64,000 bases of DNA from Ferruginivarius sediminum (GCF_003344765.1 NZ_QPMH01000003.1:124001-188000); one strand, 5' to 3'; positions 16,647 through 25,609 are shown, counted from the stretch's first letter. Program-made: numbers and translations. Notes: generated from the sequence alone by a model not told the origin.

Positions 16647-17864
16647 CTATGCCCCTTTCGCCTGACGGGCCAGCCGGCCGACCGGCGCATCCGCGATCGG
16701 CCAGTGCAGCGCCGCGGCCGCCAGACCCAGGAGGACCGCGATCAGCCAGACAATCTGGTAGGAGCCCGTGACGTCATAGCTGATGCCGCCCAGCCAGGCG
16801 CCGAAGAAAGCGCCGATCTGGTGGCTGAACATGACGAAGCCGAACAGCGTCGCCATGTAGCGCGGCCCGAAGATCTGGCCGACCAGACCGCTGGTCAGCG
16901 GCACCGTCCCCAGCCACAGCAATCCGAACACGGCCGAGAAAGCGTAGACCGTGATGGCAGTCTTCGGCAGCACCAGAAGCAGGACGATCGCCGCCGCCCG
17001 GCCCAGGTAGATGTAGGTCAGCACCCGCTTCTTGCGAAAACGCCCGCCCAGCCAGCCGGCGGAAAGCCCGCCGATGATGTTGAAGAAGCCGATGAGGCTC
17101 AGGGCCGTCGCGCCGACGAAGGCCGCCAACCCGGTGGCCGAGATGTAGGCCGGCAGATGCGTCGCGACGAACGAGACGTGGAAGCCGCAGACGAAGAACC
17201 CGGCCGTCAGCAGCAGGAAGCCGGGATGCCGCCCGGCCTCGCCCATCGCCTCCTTCAGGCTCTGCTCGCCGATGCTGCCCGCGCCCGTGTGAGCCTTCCC
17301 GGCCAGCGCGGCGGCCAGCGGCACGATCAGCGCCGAGAGCAGGCCCAGCACCAGCAGCGCGTCGACCCATCCAAGCCCGGCGATCAGGCCCTGCGCGCCC
17401 GGCAGCAGCACGAACTGCCCCATCGAGCCGCCGGCGGAAGCGAGACCCAGCCACGCGCTGCGCTTGTCTTCCGGCGCGGCACGGGCGACAGCGGAGAGGA
17501 CGAGGGGAAAGCCGCTGGCACTGACCGCGATGCCGACCAGGAGGCCGGCGCCGAGATGCAGGCCAAGCGGCGTTTGCACCAGCGCCATCACGGCCAGCCC
17601 GATGGCGTAGAGCACGCCGCCCACGGCCATGATGCGGCCGCTGCCATAGCGATCCGCCAGCGCGCCGCATACCGGCTGCAGCACGCCCCACAGCAGGTTC
17701 TGCACAGCAATCGCGAGGGAGAAGGTGCCACGGCTGATATCCAGGGCCGCCGTCATCGGCTCCAGGAACAGGCCGAAGGTCTGGCGAACCCCCATATTGA
17801 GGCCCAGCACCACCATGGCGGCGAACAACACAAGCCAGGCGGCCGGACGGGCGGCTGCGGGCAT
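16647..17864 (-). CDS. MFS transporter (unknown substrate)
   Basis: A 405-residue major facilitator protein with about 12 membrane helices. The opening VLGLNMGVRQTFGLFLEPM and the loop GALADRYGSGRIMAVGG are typical MFS features, as is GWLGGRFRKKRVLTYIYLGR after helix 8. The MGVRQTFGLFLEP segment resembles oxalate/formate or monocarboxylate-type carriers, but this is weak evidence. It is a single gene; the neighbours are RarD and a dienelactone hydrolase, both on the same strand but separated by more than 100 bases. Confidence 0.88.
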   Translation of the reverse strand: MPAAARPAAWLVLFAAMVVLGLNMGVRQTFGLFLEPMTAALDISRGTFSLAIAVQNLLWGVLQPVCGALADRYGSGRIMAVGGVLYAIGLAVMALVQTPLGLHLGAGLLVGIAVSASGFPLVLSAVARAAPEDKRSAWLGLASAGGSMGQFVLLPGAQGLIAGLGWVDALLVLGLLSALIVPLAAALAGKAHTGAGSIGEQSLKEAMGEAGRHPGFLLLTAGFFVCGFHVSFVATHLPAYISATGLAAFVGATALSLIGFFNIIGGLSAGWLGGRFRKKRVLTYIYLGRAAAIVLLLVLPKTAITVYAFSAVFGLLWLGTVPLTSGLVGQIFGPRYMATLFGFVMFSHQIGAFFGAWLGGISYDVTGSYQIVWLIAVLLGLAAAALHWPIADAPVGRLARQAKGA

Positions 17865-17983
17865 GAATCCTCCGAGGTTTACCCTCGCAAAGGGTAAAAC
17901 AGGTATCGCACATCCCGCAGTGCAAACGCGGAATGGGGGCTATGCGTGGTGGCGAGCCGGACGGCGCGGGGCGCGGTGGTGCC

Positions 17984-18757
17984 CTACCCCCGCAAATGCC
18001 GGCTGAAGAAGGTCAGCGTGCGCGACCATGCGAGCTGGGCGTCTTCCTTGTCGTAGCGCGCGCCGGTCGGGTTCGCGAAGGCGTGGTCCGCCGTGTACCA
18101 ATGGGCCTCCAGCGTCTTGCCGGCCGCCTGCATCTCGCTTGCGAAGCCGCCGACCATCGCCTCGTCGATCCAGCGGTCCTGGGTGGCGAAATGGCCCAGT
18201 ACGGGACCCTGCAGGCGTTTCAGGTCGGCCGCCGGGCGGGTGACGCGGCCGTAGTAGATCACCGTCGCGTCCACGGGCGCGGCGATCGAGGCGTTGAGCG
18301 ACCAGCCGCCGCCGAAGCACCAGCCCACCGTGCCAACCTTGTCCGTGGTCTTGTCGTGCCGGCGCAGCCAGGCAATCCACGAGGCCAGGGCGTCCGTCGC
18401 GGCCTCGTCGTCCACGGCGCCCATCAACGCCCGCGCCTTCTCCGGCGTCTCGGCAACCTCGCCGCCATACAGGTCCACCGCAAGCGCGACATAGCCGTGC
18501 TTTGCCGCCAGTTCCGCCGCGACCGCCTTGATCTGGTCGTTCAGGCCCCACCATTCATGAATCAGCAGAACCGCTGGTGCGGGTGTTTCCCGCGGCAGCG
18601 CCAGTGCAGCGGACACGCTGCGCCCGCCGGCGGTCTCGATGGTCACCTCCTGCAACTCCGCCGCGGCGGCGCGGGCAAGGCGCGGGTCGGCCAGCACAGC
18701 CGCCAGCGGCAGGCTGGCAAGTCCGGTCAGGATCTGTCGGCGCGGTATCTCGGTCAT
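17984..18757 (-). CDS. Dienelactone hydrolase family protein with export signal
   Basis: A 257-residue alpha/beta hydrolase of the dienelactone hydrolase family. The N-terminus, MTEIPRRQILTGLASLPLAA, has a twin-Arg followed by a hydrophobic segment and an ALA-type cleavage region, so Tat export is likely. The core shows LLIHEWWGLNDQIKA, the nucleophile motif VGWCFGGGWSLN (Cys as nucleophile, as in dienelactone hydrolase), the Asp in FATQDRWID and the His in YTADHAFANPTGARY. The substrate may be a lactone or ester. It is a single gene, divergent from the phytase-like gene. Confidence 0.9.
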   Translation of the reverse strand: MTEIPRRQILTGLASLPLAAVLADPRLARAAAAELQEVTIETAGGRSVSAALALPRETPAPAVLLIHEWWGLNDQIKAVAAELAAKHGYVALAVDLYGGEVAETPEKARALMGAVDDEAATDALASWIAWLRRHDKTTDKVGTVGWCFGGGWSLNASIAAPVDATVIYYGRVTRPAADLKRLQGPVLGHFATQDRWIDEAMVGGFASEMQAAGKTLEAHWYTADHAFANPTGARYDKEDAQLAWSRTLTFFSRHLRG

Positions 18758-18880
18758 GGCGTTTACCCTCCCTGATGCGGAGGCGCAATTATGGGGGAGC
18801 GTGCGTCACAGAGTCGTGACATCGGGCAAATTCACACGTAATTGAATGCGTAACCGCCTTGCCATGACCCGAGCGAATCG

Positions 18881-19879
18881 ATGAACGCCATGCGCCTGCT
18901 CCGCGCCGCCGGTACCAGCCTGATCCTCGTGGTGTTCGCCTGCACCCTGGCACCGCACCAGGCGACCTCGCGCGGGCCGCTGGATCTCCGAAGCACGGCG
19001 GTCCAGCTGGATCCCGAAAGGCCGGACGTCGTGCGTGCCGGCAAACTCATCTGGCGCGGCGGGTTGGTGCTGCGGGCGGATCATGCCGATTTCGGCGGTC
19101 TGTCGGGCCTGGTCCTAAGCCAGGACGGCATGCGTATGGTCGCGATCGGCGACAAGGGAAGCTGGGTCGAGGCCGCGTTGACCTACGACTCCGCTGGCAA
19201 GCTGTCTGGCGTTGGTGACGCCATCATCGACGGCTACCGCGATCCGGCCGGAAAGACGGTGCACACCGCCAGCGACCGCGACGCCGAGGGCCTGACGCGC
19301 CTTGCCGACGGCTCTCTGCTCGTCGCGTTCGAGCAGCGCCATCGCCTGTGGCGCTACCCCGCGGGCCCGCACCCTCTTGCGCAGCCGGCCGAGCCCGTGC
19401 CTGCGCCCGACCGCTTGATGGAGGCCCCGCACAATAAGGGTGCCGAGGCGCTGGCCCGGCTTGCCGACGGGCGGCTGCTGATGCTGATCGAAGGGCTGGA
19501 GTCGGGCGAGCACCGGCTAGGGTTCCTGCGAAACCAGGATGGCTGGACCGAGGTCGCCTATCCGCGCGAGGACGGCTTCCAGCCGACAGCGGCCGCGCAG
19601 CTTCCGGACGGCGATCTCCTCGTGCTGGAGCGGCAGTTTTCCATCCTGACCGGCTTCAGAACACGTATCCGGCGGATCCCGCTCGCCCGTATCGAGCCCG
19701 GAAGCCTTCTGACGGGGCCGGTCATCGCGGCGTTCAGGCCGCCCCTGATCGCGGATAACTTCGAGGGGCTCGCCGCGCGCCGCGGCCCGGCGGGGCAAAC
19801 GCTGGTCTACGTCCTGTCAGATGACAACTTCAACGGCATGCAGCGAAACCTGCTGCTGATGTTCGCGCTTTCTGACTGA
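18881..19879 (+). CDS. Phytase-like esterase domain protein, probable lipoprotein
   Basis: A 332-residue protein of the esterase-like activity of phytase family. The N-terminus, MNAMRLLRAAGTSLILVVFA followed by Cys, resembles a lipoprotein signal with cleavage before the Cys. The mature part has FGGLSGLVLSQDGMRMVAIG, the SDRDAEGLTRLADGSLLVAF block, NKGAEALARLADGRLLML, and near the end NFEGLAARRGPAGQTLVYVL, SDDNFN, all typical of this beta-propeller-like family. The physiological substrate is unknown. It is convergent with rpmB, sharing a terminator region. Confidence 0.88.
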   Translation: MNAMRLLRAAGTSLILVVFACTLAPHQATSRGPLDLRSTAVQLDPERPDVVRAGKLIWRGGLVLRADHADFGGLSGLVLSQDGMRMVAIGDKGSWVEAALTYDSAGKLSGVGDAIIDGYRDPAGKTVHTASDRDAEGLTRLADGSLLVAFEQRHRLWRYPAGPHPLAQPAEPVPAPDRLMEAPHNKGAEALARLADGRLLMLIEGLESGEHRLGFLRNQDGWTEVAYPREDGFQPTAAAQLPDGDLLVLERQFSILTGFRTRIRRIPLARIEPGSLLTGPVIAAFRPPLIADNFEGLAARRGPAGQTLVYVLSDDNFNGMQRNLLLMFALSD

Positions 19880-19896
19880 ACTTAATGACGGCACGC

Positions 19897-19922
19897 AAAA
19901 AGGCCCGCGAGCGAGGCGGGCC
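19897..19922 (-). terminator. Rho-independent terminator of rpmB
   Basis: GGCCCGC (19902-19908) and GCGGGCC (19916-19922) form a hairpin; on the minus strand it is followed by TTTTT. It is 46 bases after the rpmB stop and lies just past the end of the convergent phytase-like gene. Confidence 0.85.
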
Positions 19923-19967
19923 CTTGCGAGCTGTCCGCTACGGCCGGGGCGGCCGAAACGGAGGCAA

Positions 19968-20267
19968 TCAGGCCGCGGCGGCCTGCCGCGCCTTGGCCTT
20001 CTCGATCCGGCGCTTCAGCTTCAGCGCCTCGCCGCTCAGCTTGCTGTCCGAAATGCCCAGCAGGTAGGCGTCGACGCCGCCCTTGTGCTCCACGGTGCGG
20101 ATTGCATGTGTGCTGAGGCGCACGCTGACCAACTGATCCAGGGCGTCGCTGTACACCGAAGTGTCCTGCAGGTTCGGCAGGAAGCGACGCTTGTTCTTGT
20201 TGTTCGCGTGGCTGACGTGGTTGCCGACCAGGACGGCCTTGCCTGTAAGGGCGCAACGGCGTGCCAT
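19968..20267 (-). CDS. rpmB: 50S ribosomal protein L28
   Basis: A 99-residue L28. It starts MARRCALTGKAVLVGNHVSH, then ANNKNKRRFLPNLQDTSVYS, VSVRLSTHAIRTVEHKGGVD and an alphaproteobacteria-type extended C-terminus rich in Lys and Ala (RRIEKAKARQAAAA). L28 binds near the E-site of the large ribosomal subunit. ATG 20267 is fixed by the conserved MxRRCxxTGK start; an in-frame upstream ATG adds 15 unlike residues. It is monocistronic with its own terminator. Confidence 0.97.
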   Translation of the reverse strand: MARRCALTGKAVLVGNHVSHANNKNKRRFLPNLQDTSVYSDALDQLVSVRLSTHAIRTVEHKGGVDAYLLGISDSKLSGEALKLKRRIEKAKARQAAAA

Positions 20268-20707
20268 GACGTTTGATCCCGCGCTTCGTTTTCTTGAGTA
20301 AGTCGCAAACATCTAACGGGCCGCATGCGGCGGCCCGCGTTCGAGCCGAGGTTCTAGGACAGATCGGCGGTGCAGGTCAAGCGATCCCGCTCGCATTTTC
20401 CGCGGACCGCCCCCTTGGCCCCGAGCGGAAAGCCGGCGGCGATCCCCAACGCGCCCGACTGGAGAGGCTCCTCGACCATCGCCACGAGTCGTTCCGCTGT
20501 ATGAGTGGTTGGATTGGGACGGGGTCGGGGCCGCGTTCCGACGCTTAAAGAGCGGGCGGACGACGGCGGCAAGGTTGACGCTCAGGGCAGGACCCTTAGC
20601 CTAAGCACGGATTCCGCTCTTTGGGAGTGGATCTTGTTCGAATGTGCGGGCGGTACGGCTTGGCCGCTGCCCTCGCATCAGAAGACGCAACCAAGGGAGG
20701 CTGACTC
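20268..20707. other. 440-base intergenic region between rpmB and proX
   Basis: The region must hold the leftward rpmB promoter and the rightward proX promoter. A 72-codon leftward frame (20354-20572) is present but has low-complexity Arg/Pro content and no recognisable domain, so it is not called. CCAAGGGAGGCTGACTC just before proX is a strong ribosome site. No repeat or RNA gene was seen. Confidence 0.6.
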
Positions 20708-21589
20708 GTGAAATACCTTTCAGGCGTATGCCTGGCGCTGGCCGTCGCCGTTGCCGGCGCTGGCACCGCGCAAGCGGAAGACAACGGCGTCGTCGAGATC
20801 GGCTACTTCAACTGGTCCGACGCGCTCTTCACCTCGCACGTGGTCGACTACATCGTCCGAGAGAAGATGGGCCACGAAGTCGAGATGACCAAGGCCGACC
20901 CGGCTGCCGTCTATCAGGCGGTCAAGTCGGGTGACCTCGACTTCCACACCGACTCCTGGCTGCCGGAGACGCACTCCGACTACTACGACAAAGTCGCGCA
21001 GGACACTGTCAGCATCGGCCCGATCTACAGCCGCGCCCGGCTCGGCTGGATCGTTCCGGACTACGTTCCGGAGGACCAGCTCGATTCGATCGAGGACCTG
21101 ATGTCCGAGGAGGTCATGGAAAAGCTCGACGGCAAGATCATCGGCATCGGCCCGGGCGCCGGCCTCACGCGGCTGTCGAAAAAGGCCATGGACGAGTACG
21201 GCCTCGAGGACATGGGCTACAACCTGGTGATCTCGTCGGGCAGCGGCATGACCGCAGCACTCAAGCGCGCCATCCAGAACGAGGAGTGGATCGTGGTCAC
21301 CGGCTGGAGCCCGCACTGGAAGTTCGGCCGCTGGGACCTGCGCTACATCGCCGACCCGAAGGGTGTGCTCGGCAGCATCGAACGCGCCGACATCCTCGCG
21401 CGCGAAGGCTTCTACCGCGAGTTCCCGGACGTCTACGAGATGCTCGACCGCATAACCATCCCGCTGAACGACGTGCAAGCGGGTATGGACGTCGGCGAGC
21501 GCGAGGACTACGAGACGGCTGCCCGGCAGTACGTCGAGAACCACCCGGACCTCGTGAACTACTGGATTACCGGCGAGCTGCCGAAGTAG
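20708..21589 (+). CDS. Glycine betaine/proline-type ABC transporter substrate-binding protein (orphan)
   Basis: A 293-residue secreted OpuAC/ProX-type binding protein. The signal peptide is MKYLSGVCLALAVAVAGAG, with TAQAE at the cleavage site. The mature protein starts VVEIGYFNWSDALFTSHVVD and has the domain segments GDLDFHTDSWLPETHSDYYD, IIGIGPGAGLTRLSKKAMDE and WIVVTGWSPHWKFGRWDLRY; the several Trp and Tyr residues would form the aromatic cage that binds quaternary ammonium groups. The ligand, betaine or a relative, is inferred from the family. No permease or ATPase gene lies next to it, so it must act with a transporter encoded elsewhere. A strong terminator follows. Confidence 0.9.
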   Translation: MKYLSGVCLALAVAVAGAGTAQAEDNGVVEIGYFNWSDALFTSHVVDYIVREKMGHEVEMTKADPAAVYQAVKSGDLDFHTDSWLPETHSDYYDKVAQDTVSIGPIYSRARLGWIVPDYVPEDQLDSIEDLMSEEVMEKLDGKIIGIGPGAGLTRLSKKAMDEYGLEDMGYNLVISSGSGMTAALKRAIQNEEWIVVTGWSPHWKFGRWDLRYIADPKGVLGSIERADILAREGFYREFPDVYEMLDRITIPLNDVQAGMDVGEREDYETAARQYVENHPDLVNYWITGELPK

Positions 21590-21614
21590 TATTCGCCGCA
21601 GGTCCGACCGAAAT

Positions 21615-21644
21615 GGCCCGGCCGCTTCGGCGGCCGGGCCTTTT
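21615..21644 (+). terminator. Rho-independent terminator of the betaine-binding protein gene
   Basis: An 11-bp stem, GGCCCGGCCGC with GCGGCCGGGCC, closes a TTCG tetraloop and is followed by TTTT. It lies 25 bases after the stop codon. Confidence 0.92.
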
Positions 21645-21773
21645 CAATGACTGGACGGGACCGCGCGGAAAGGGGCGCTGCTTGTCATTCCAGGATGGCG
21701 CTCGGCATTGCCTTGAGCCTCGTCTTGCCGGGCGCCACTCCAAGCCTGGCGTGGATGGAGCCAAAGCTGCCGC

Positions 21774-22475
21774 TCAACTGTCCGGGTCGTCGATCAGCGG
21801 ATTGGGCTGGGCGAACGCACGCAGGCGCTCGGCGTCGCGGAACTCGACCTCGTTGCCGCGCACCACCACGCCCTCCTCGCGCAGCACAGACAGGCTGCGC
21901 GAGAAGTTCTCCCGCGTCATGCCGAGCAGCGAGGCGGTCACGCCCTTTTCCATCGGCAGGGCGACGCGGTCCGCGCCACCATTGCGCGCGCGCAGGCGCA
22001 GCAGGAAGTTGGCGATGCGCACGTTGGCATGGCGCAGCTTCTGATCCTTCAGCGACTTGGTCATGCGCCGGAAGCTCATCGCCAGCTCGTCGATCATGGA
22101 ATGCGCGAATCCGGGATCGGAGCGAATCGTCTCCTGGATCGTCGCGGCGGGGATCAGAAGAATGCGAGACGGCTCCAGCGTGCGCGCCGACAGCAGGTAG
22201 GGCAGGTCCTTCACCACCGCCGCCAGGATGATGGCCGAGATAGGGTGGAAGATCGCCACGGTGGTGCGCCGGCCGCCATGCTCGCTATACATCTCCACCG
22301 CGCCTTCGATGACGATGTGCAGCATGTCCGCCGGATCGCCCTCCTCGATGAGGACGATGTCCTTGGGAAAGCGCTGCAGATAACTGGCCGTGACCAGCCG
22401 CTCGAAGTTCTCCGACTGCATCGCGGCAAACGGGGCCAGCTCCCGCACCGCCTCGATATCCCTGTCCCTCAGCAT
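21774..22475 (-). CDS. Crp/Fnr-family regulator without Fe-S cysteines
   Basis: A 233-residue Crp/Fnr regulator. The cNMP-binding-like beta-roll has FPKDIVLIEEGDPADMLHIV and IEGAVEMYSEHGG, then a dimer helix (IQETIRSDPGFAHSMIDELA) and a C-terminal HTH (EKGVTASLLGMTRENFSRSL, SVLREEGVVV). From the preferred start at 22475 there is no Cys at all, so it cannot bind the FNR 4Fe-4S cluster; NNR/DNR/NarR-like sensing is possible. It is divergent from the narK-narGHJI operon, which makes it a likely regulator of nitrate respiration. A longer frame back to 22535 exists, but the homology starts near MLRDRDIEAV. Confidence 0.88.
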   Translation of the reverse strand: MLRDRDIEAVRELAPFAAMQSENFERLVTASYLQRFPKDIVLIEEGDPADMLHIVIEGAVEMYSEHGGRRTTVAIFHPISAIILAAVVKDLPYLLSARTLEPSRILLIPAATIQETIRSDPGFAHSMIDELAMSFRRMTKSLKDQKLRHANVRIANFLLRLRARNGGADRVALPMEKGVTASLLGMTRENFSRSLSVLREEGVVVRGNEVEFRDAERLRAFAQPNPLIDDPDS

Positions 22476-22537
22476 GATTTCCCGCCTTGCGCCATATTCC
22501 GGACTGGTCTGCCAACATGAGGCATTGCGTGACAAAT

Positions 22538-22550
22538 ATCAATCATTGAT
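22538..22550. promoter_or_regulatory. Palindrome upstream of the Crp/Fnr regulator
   Basis: ATCAATCATTGAT is a perfect 6-bp inverted repeat around one base. It is 63 bases upstream of the regulator start. The half-sites resemble FNR half-sites in reverse order, so autoregulation is possible but weakly supported. Confidence 0.3.
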
Positions 22551-22642
22551 GTGAAGGAAAATCGATCCCGAGAAGATATTATTTGGCCGCTCCATGACGG
22601 CAATCAAAATTACTCTAACGTCCGTAGAATCGGACATATGGA

Positions 22643-22656
22643 TTGATCCAAGTCAA
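22643..22656. promoter_or_regulatory. FNR/NNR-type box upstream of narK
   Basis: TTGATCCAAGTCAA matches the FNR consensus TTGAT-N4-ATCAA with one mismatch (GTCAA). It is 84 bases upstream of the narK ATG, where an activating site would be expected. Known: NarR, FNR and NNR-type proteins use such sites. Which of the two Crp/Fnr regulators in this window binds it is not known. Confidence 0.6.
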
Positions 22657-22739
22657 CGGCTTAGGACGACAACAGAGCGCATAGGGCCCCTGTCGATTTG
22701 AAAGCGACCACCCGGTCACGGCAGACAGGATCAGGAGTC

Positions 22740-24125
22740 ATGAAAGAGCTGGCAGGGGTCACCCGGAACGAACAGTATCGCGCCCTTGGCCTCAGCACGC
22801 TTGCCTTCACGACGTGCTTCGCGGTCTGGACCATCTTCTCGATTATCGGCGTGAAAATTAAGCAGGACCTGGGCCTGTCCGAGACCCAGTTCGGTATCCT
22901 GGTGGCGACGCCGGTGCTCACCGGCTCGATCAGCCGCATCTTCCTGGGCGTCTGGACCGAGCAGTACGGCGGCCGTCTCGTGTTCACGCTGCAGATGCTG
23001 GCCACGGCGGTGGCCTGCTGGCTGCTTTCGATGGTGGAGAGCTATTACGTCTTCCTGCTGGCCGCACTCGGCGTCGGGCTGGCCGGCGGCTCGTTCATCG
23101 TCGGCATCGCCTACACCTCGCAGTGGTTCGAGAAAGAGCGCCAGGGCACGGCGCTGGGCATCTTCGGCGCGGGCAACGTCGGCGCGGCGGTGACCAACTT
23201 CGTCGCACCCTTCCTGGTCGTCGCCTTCGGCTGGGAGCAGACAGCACAAATCTACGCCGTCGTCCTGGCGATCGTCGCGGTGGGCTTCTACCTCGTCAGC
23301 AAGGAGGACCCGACGACCGCTGCCCGGCGCGAGCGCGGGGAGAAGCCGGCCTCGGCGCTGATGCAGCTCGAGCCGCTGAAGAACCTGCAGGTCTGGCGCT
23401 TCGCCACCTACTACTTCTTCGTCTTCGGCGCCTTCGTCGCCCTGGCCTCGTGGCTGCCGCGCTACTACGTCGGCGCCTATGGCCTGTCGCTGGAGACGGC
23501 GGGCATGCTGGCAGCGGCGTATTCCCTGCCCGCTTCGGTGTTCCGGGCGCTGGGCGGCTGGATGTCCGACAAGTGGGGCGCACGCTCGGTGATGTACCTC
23601 ACCTTCATCGTCTCGCTCGTTTGCCTGTTCATCCTCAGCTACCCCGAAACCCGCTATGTGGTCAGCGGCATCGAGGGTCCGATCCAGTTCTCCTTCGGCG
23701 TCGGCATCTGGCTGTTCGCGGTGCTGACGGTGCTGCTGGGCTTCGTGATGTCGCTGGGCAAGGCCGCCGTCTACAAGCACATCCCCGTCTACTACCCGCA
23801 GCACGTCGGCTCCGTCGGTGGCCTCGTGGGCATGATCGGCGGCCTGGGCGGCTTCGTCCTGCCCATCGTCTTCGGCGTGATGAACGACCTCACCGGCGTG
23901 TGGACGAGCTGCTTCATGCTGCTGTTCGCCATCGTGCTGGTCAGCCTGGTGTGGATGCATATCGCCATCCGCCTGATGGAGCGCCGGAAGTACCCCGAGC
24001 TGGCCGAGGAGAAGGGCCTCTCCGACGTGCCTTGGGAGCCCTACCAGCCCACCCCGGCCAAGGCCACGCCCGACGCGAACCGCCGGCGCGGATCGCGCGG
24101 CGGCTCGCAGCAACCCGCCCGCTAA
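22740..24125 (+). CDS. narK: Nitrate/nitrite MFS transporter, NarK1 type
   Basis: A 461-residue NNP-family MFS carrier with 12 helices. It contains LAGGSFIVGIAYTSQWFEKE and GTALGIFGAGNVGAAVTNFV, the first nitrate signature, and GLVGMIGGLGGFVLPIVFG, the second. After the last helix there is a charged tail (ANRRRGSRGGSQQPAR). NarK1-type proteins are nitrate/proton symporters. ATG 22740 with an AGGAG site at 22733 is preferred to an in-frame upstream ATG at 22698. It is the first gene of the nar operon and is preceded by an FNR-type box. Confidence 0.95.
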   Translation: MKELAGVTRNEQYRALGLSTLAFTTCFAVWTIFSIIGVKIKQDLGLSETQFGILVATPVLTGSISRIFLGVWTEQYGGRLVFTLQMLATAVACWLLSMVESYYVFLLAALGVGLAGGSFIVGIAYTSQWFEKERQGTALGIFGAGNVGAAVTNFVAPFLVVAFGWEQTAQIYAVVLAIVAVGFYLVSKEDPTTAARRERGEKPASALMQLEPLKNLQVWRFATYYFFVFGAFVALASWLPRYYVGAYGLSLETAGMLAAAYSLPASVFRALGGWMSDKWGARSVMYLTFIVSLVCLFILSYPETRYVVSGIEGPIQFSFGVGIWLFAVLTVLLGFVMSLGKAAVYKHIPVYYPQHVGSVGGLVGMIGGLGGFVLPIVFGVMNDLTGVWTSCFMLLFAIVLVSLVWMHIAIRLMERRKYPELAEEKGLSDVPWEPYQPTPAKATPDANRRRGSRGGSQQPAR

Positions 24126-24149
24126 ACGCTTGCGAGAAGGGGAGAACGG

Positions 24150-25544
24150 ATGTCTCACGCAAGCTTGTTCAACGGCACCATGGGCCAGGTTCTCACCGAC
24201 TGGCGCCCCGACGACGAGGTCTTCTGGAAGGACCGAGGCTATGCCATCGCCCAGCGCAACCTGTGGATTTCGATCCCGGCGCTGCTGCTGGCCTTCGCGG
24301 TCTGGCTGGTCTGGTCGGTGGTGGTGGCGAAGCTGCCGGCGATCGGCTTCGCCTATTCCACGAACCAGCTTTTCTGGCTGGCCGCCCTGCCCGGCCTGTC
24401 CGGGGCGACGCTGCGCATCTTCTATTCCTTTATGGTGCCGATCTTCGGCGGACGCAGGTGGACCGCGATCTCGACCGCCTCGCTGCTGATCCCGGCGCTG
24501 GGCATCGGCTTCGCGGTGCAATACCCGGATATGCCCTACGCCGTGTTCCTTCTGCTGGCGCTGCTGTGCGGCTTCGGCGGCGGCAACTTCGCCTCGTCGA
24601 TGGCCAATATCTCCTTCTTTTTCCCGAAAAAATCGAAGGGGAACGCACTGGCGCTGAACGCCGGGCTAGGCAATGCCGGCGTCTCGGTGATGCAATTCGT
24701 GGTGCCGCTGGTCATCACCGCGGGCGTCTTCGGCGGCCTGGGCGGAGACCCGCAGACGCTGTCGGAGGGCGGGCGCATCTGGCTGCAGAACGCCGGATTC
24801 ATCTGGGTGCCGTTCATCCTGCTGAGCACGCTGGCCGCCTGGTTCGGTATGAACGACATCGCCAGCGCAAAGGCATCCTTCCGCGAGCAGTCGGTGATCT
24901 TCAAGCGCAAGCACAACTGGATCATGTGCGTGCTCTACACCGGCACCTTCGGCTCCTTCATCGGCTATTCGGCGGGCTTCCCGCTTTTGGCCACCAACCA
25001 GTTCCCCGACGCCAACGCCCTGCAATACGTCTTCCTGGGCCCGCTGGTGGGCGCGCTGTCCCGCGCGGCGACCGGCTGGATCTCCGACAGGTTCGGCGGC
25101 GGACGGGTCACGCTGTGGGTCTTCGTCGCGATGATCGCCTGCGTGGCCGGCGTGCTGTTCTTCCTGGGCATCAAGGAGCAGCCGGGCGCCTTCTGGGGCT
25201 TCTTCGCGATGTTCATGTTGCTGTTCCTCGCCACCGGCGTGGGCAACGCATCCACCTTCCAGATGATCCCGGTGATCTTCCGCAAGGAGATCCCGCGCCT
25301 GATGCCCGAACTGGGCGAGGCGCAGCAGATCCGGCAGGGCGAGAAGGAATCGGCCGCCACCATCGGCTTCACCTCGGCCATCGCCGCCTACGGCGCCTTC
25401 TTCATCCCGAAGGCCTACGGCAGCTCCATCGAGCTCACCGGCGGGGCGGAAGCCGCGCTCTACGGCTTCATCGGCTTCTACGTGGTCTGCGTGGTGCTGA
25501 CCTGGTGGTTCTACACCCGCAGGAACGCGGAGATCCGATGCTGA
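24150..25544 (+). CDS. narK: Nitrate/nitrite MFS transporter, NarK2 type
   Basis: A 464-residue carrier of the same family but distinct from its neighbour. It starts with an N-terminal segment (LTDWRPDDEVFWKDRGYAIA) and has CGFGGGNFASSMANISFFFP, NALALNAGLGNAGVSVMQFV and, in the second half, LMPELGEAQQIRQGEKESAA before a final GFTSAIAAYGAFFIP. NarK2-type proteins are nitrate/nitrite antiporters. In several alphaproteobacteria narK1 and narK2 are fused into one protein; here they are two genes 24 bases apart. It precedes narG by 65 bases. Confidence 0.95.
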   Translation: MSHASLFNGTMGQVLTDWRPDDEVFWKDRGYAIAQRNLWISIPALLLAFAVWLVWSVVVAKLPAIGFAYSTNQLFWLAALPGLSGATLRIFYSFMVPIFGGRRWTAISTASLLIPALGIGFAVQYPDMPYAVFLLLALLCGFGGGNFASSMANISFFFPKKSKGNALALNAGLGNAGVSVMQFVVPLVITAGVFGGLGGDPQTLSEGGRIWLQNAGFIWVPFILLSTLAAWFGMNDIASAKASFREQSVIFKRKHNWIMCVLYTGTFGSFIGYSAGFPLLATNQFPDANALQYVFLGPLVGALSRAATGWISDRFGGGRVTLWVFVAMIACVAGVLFFLGIKEQPGAFWGFFAMFMLLFLATGVGNASTFQMIPVIFRKEIPRLMPELGEAQQIRQGEKESAATIGFTSAIAAYGAFFIPKAYGSSIELTGGAEAALYGFIGFYVVCVVLTWWFYTRRNAEIRC

Positions 25545-25609
25545 CCGAGGCGCCAAAACAAAAGAACCCGACCCGAACCCACAACGGTCGCGACTGGAGA
25601 GATTGAAAG

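Noticed and set aside
20354..20572. A 72-codon minus-strand frame upstream of rpmB
   Set aside because: Short, without a recognised domain or convincing start; kept only as a note in the intergenic entry.
22525..22536. TTGCGTGACAA as an additional FNR-type site
   Set aside because: The half-sites are five bases apart instead of eight, so it does not fit the consensus.
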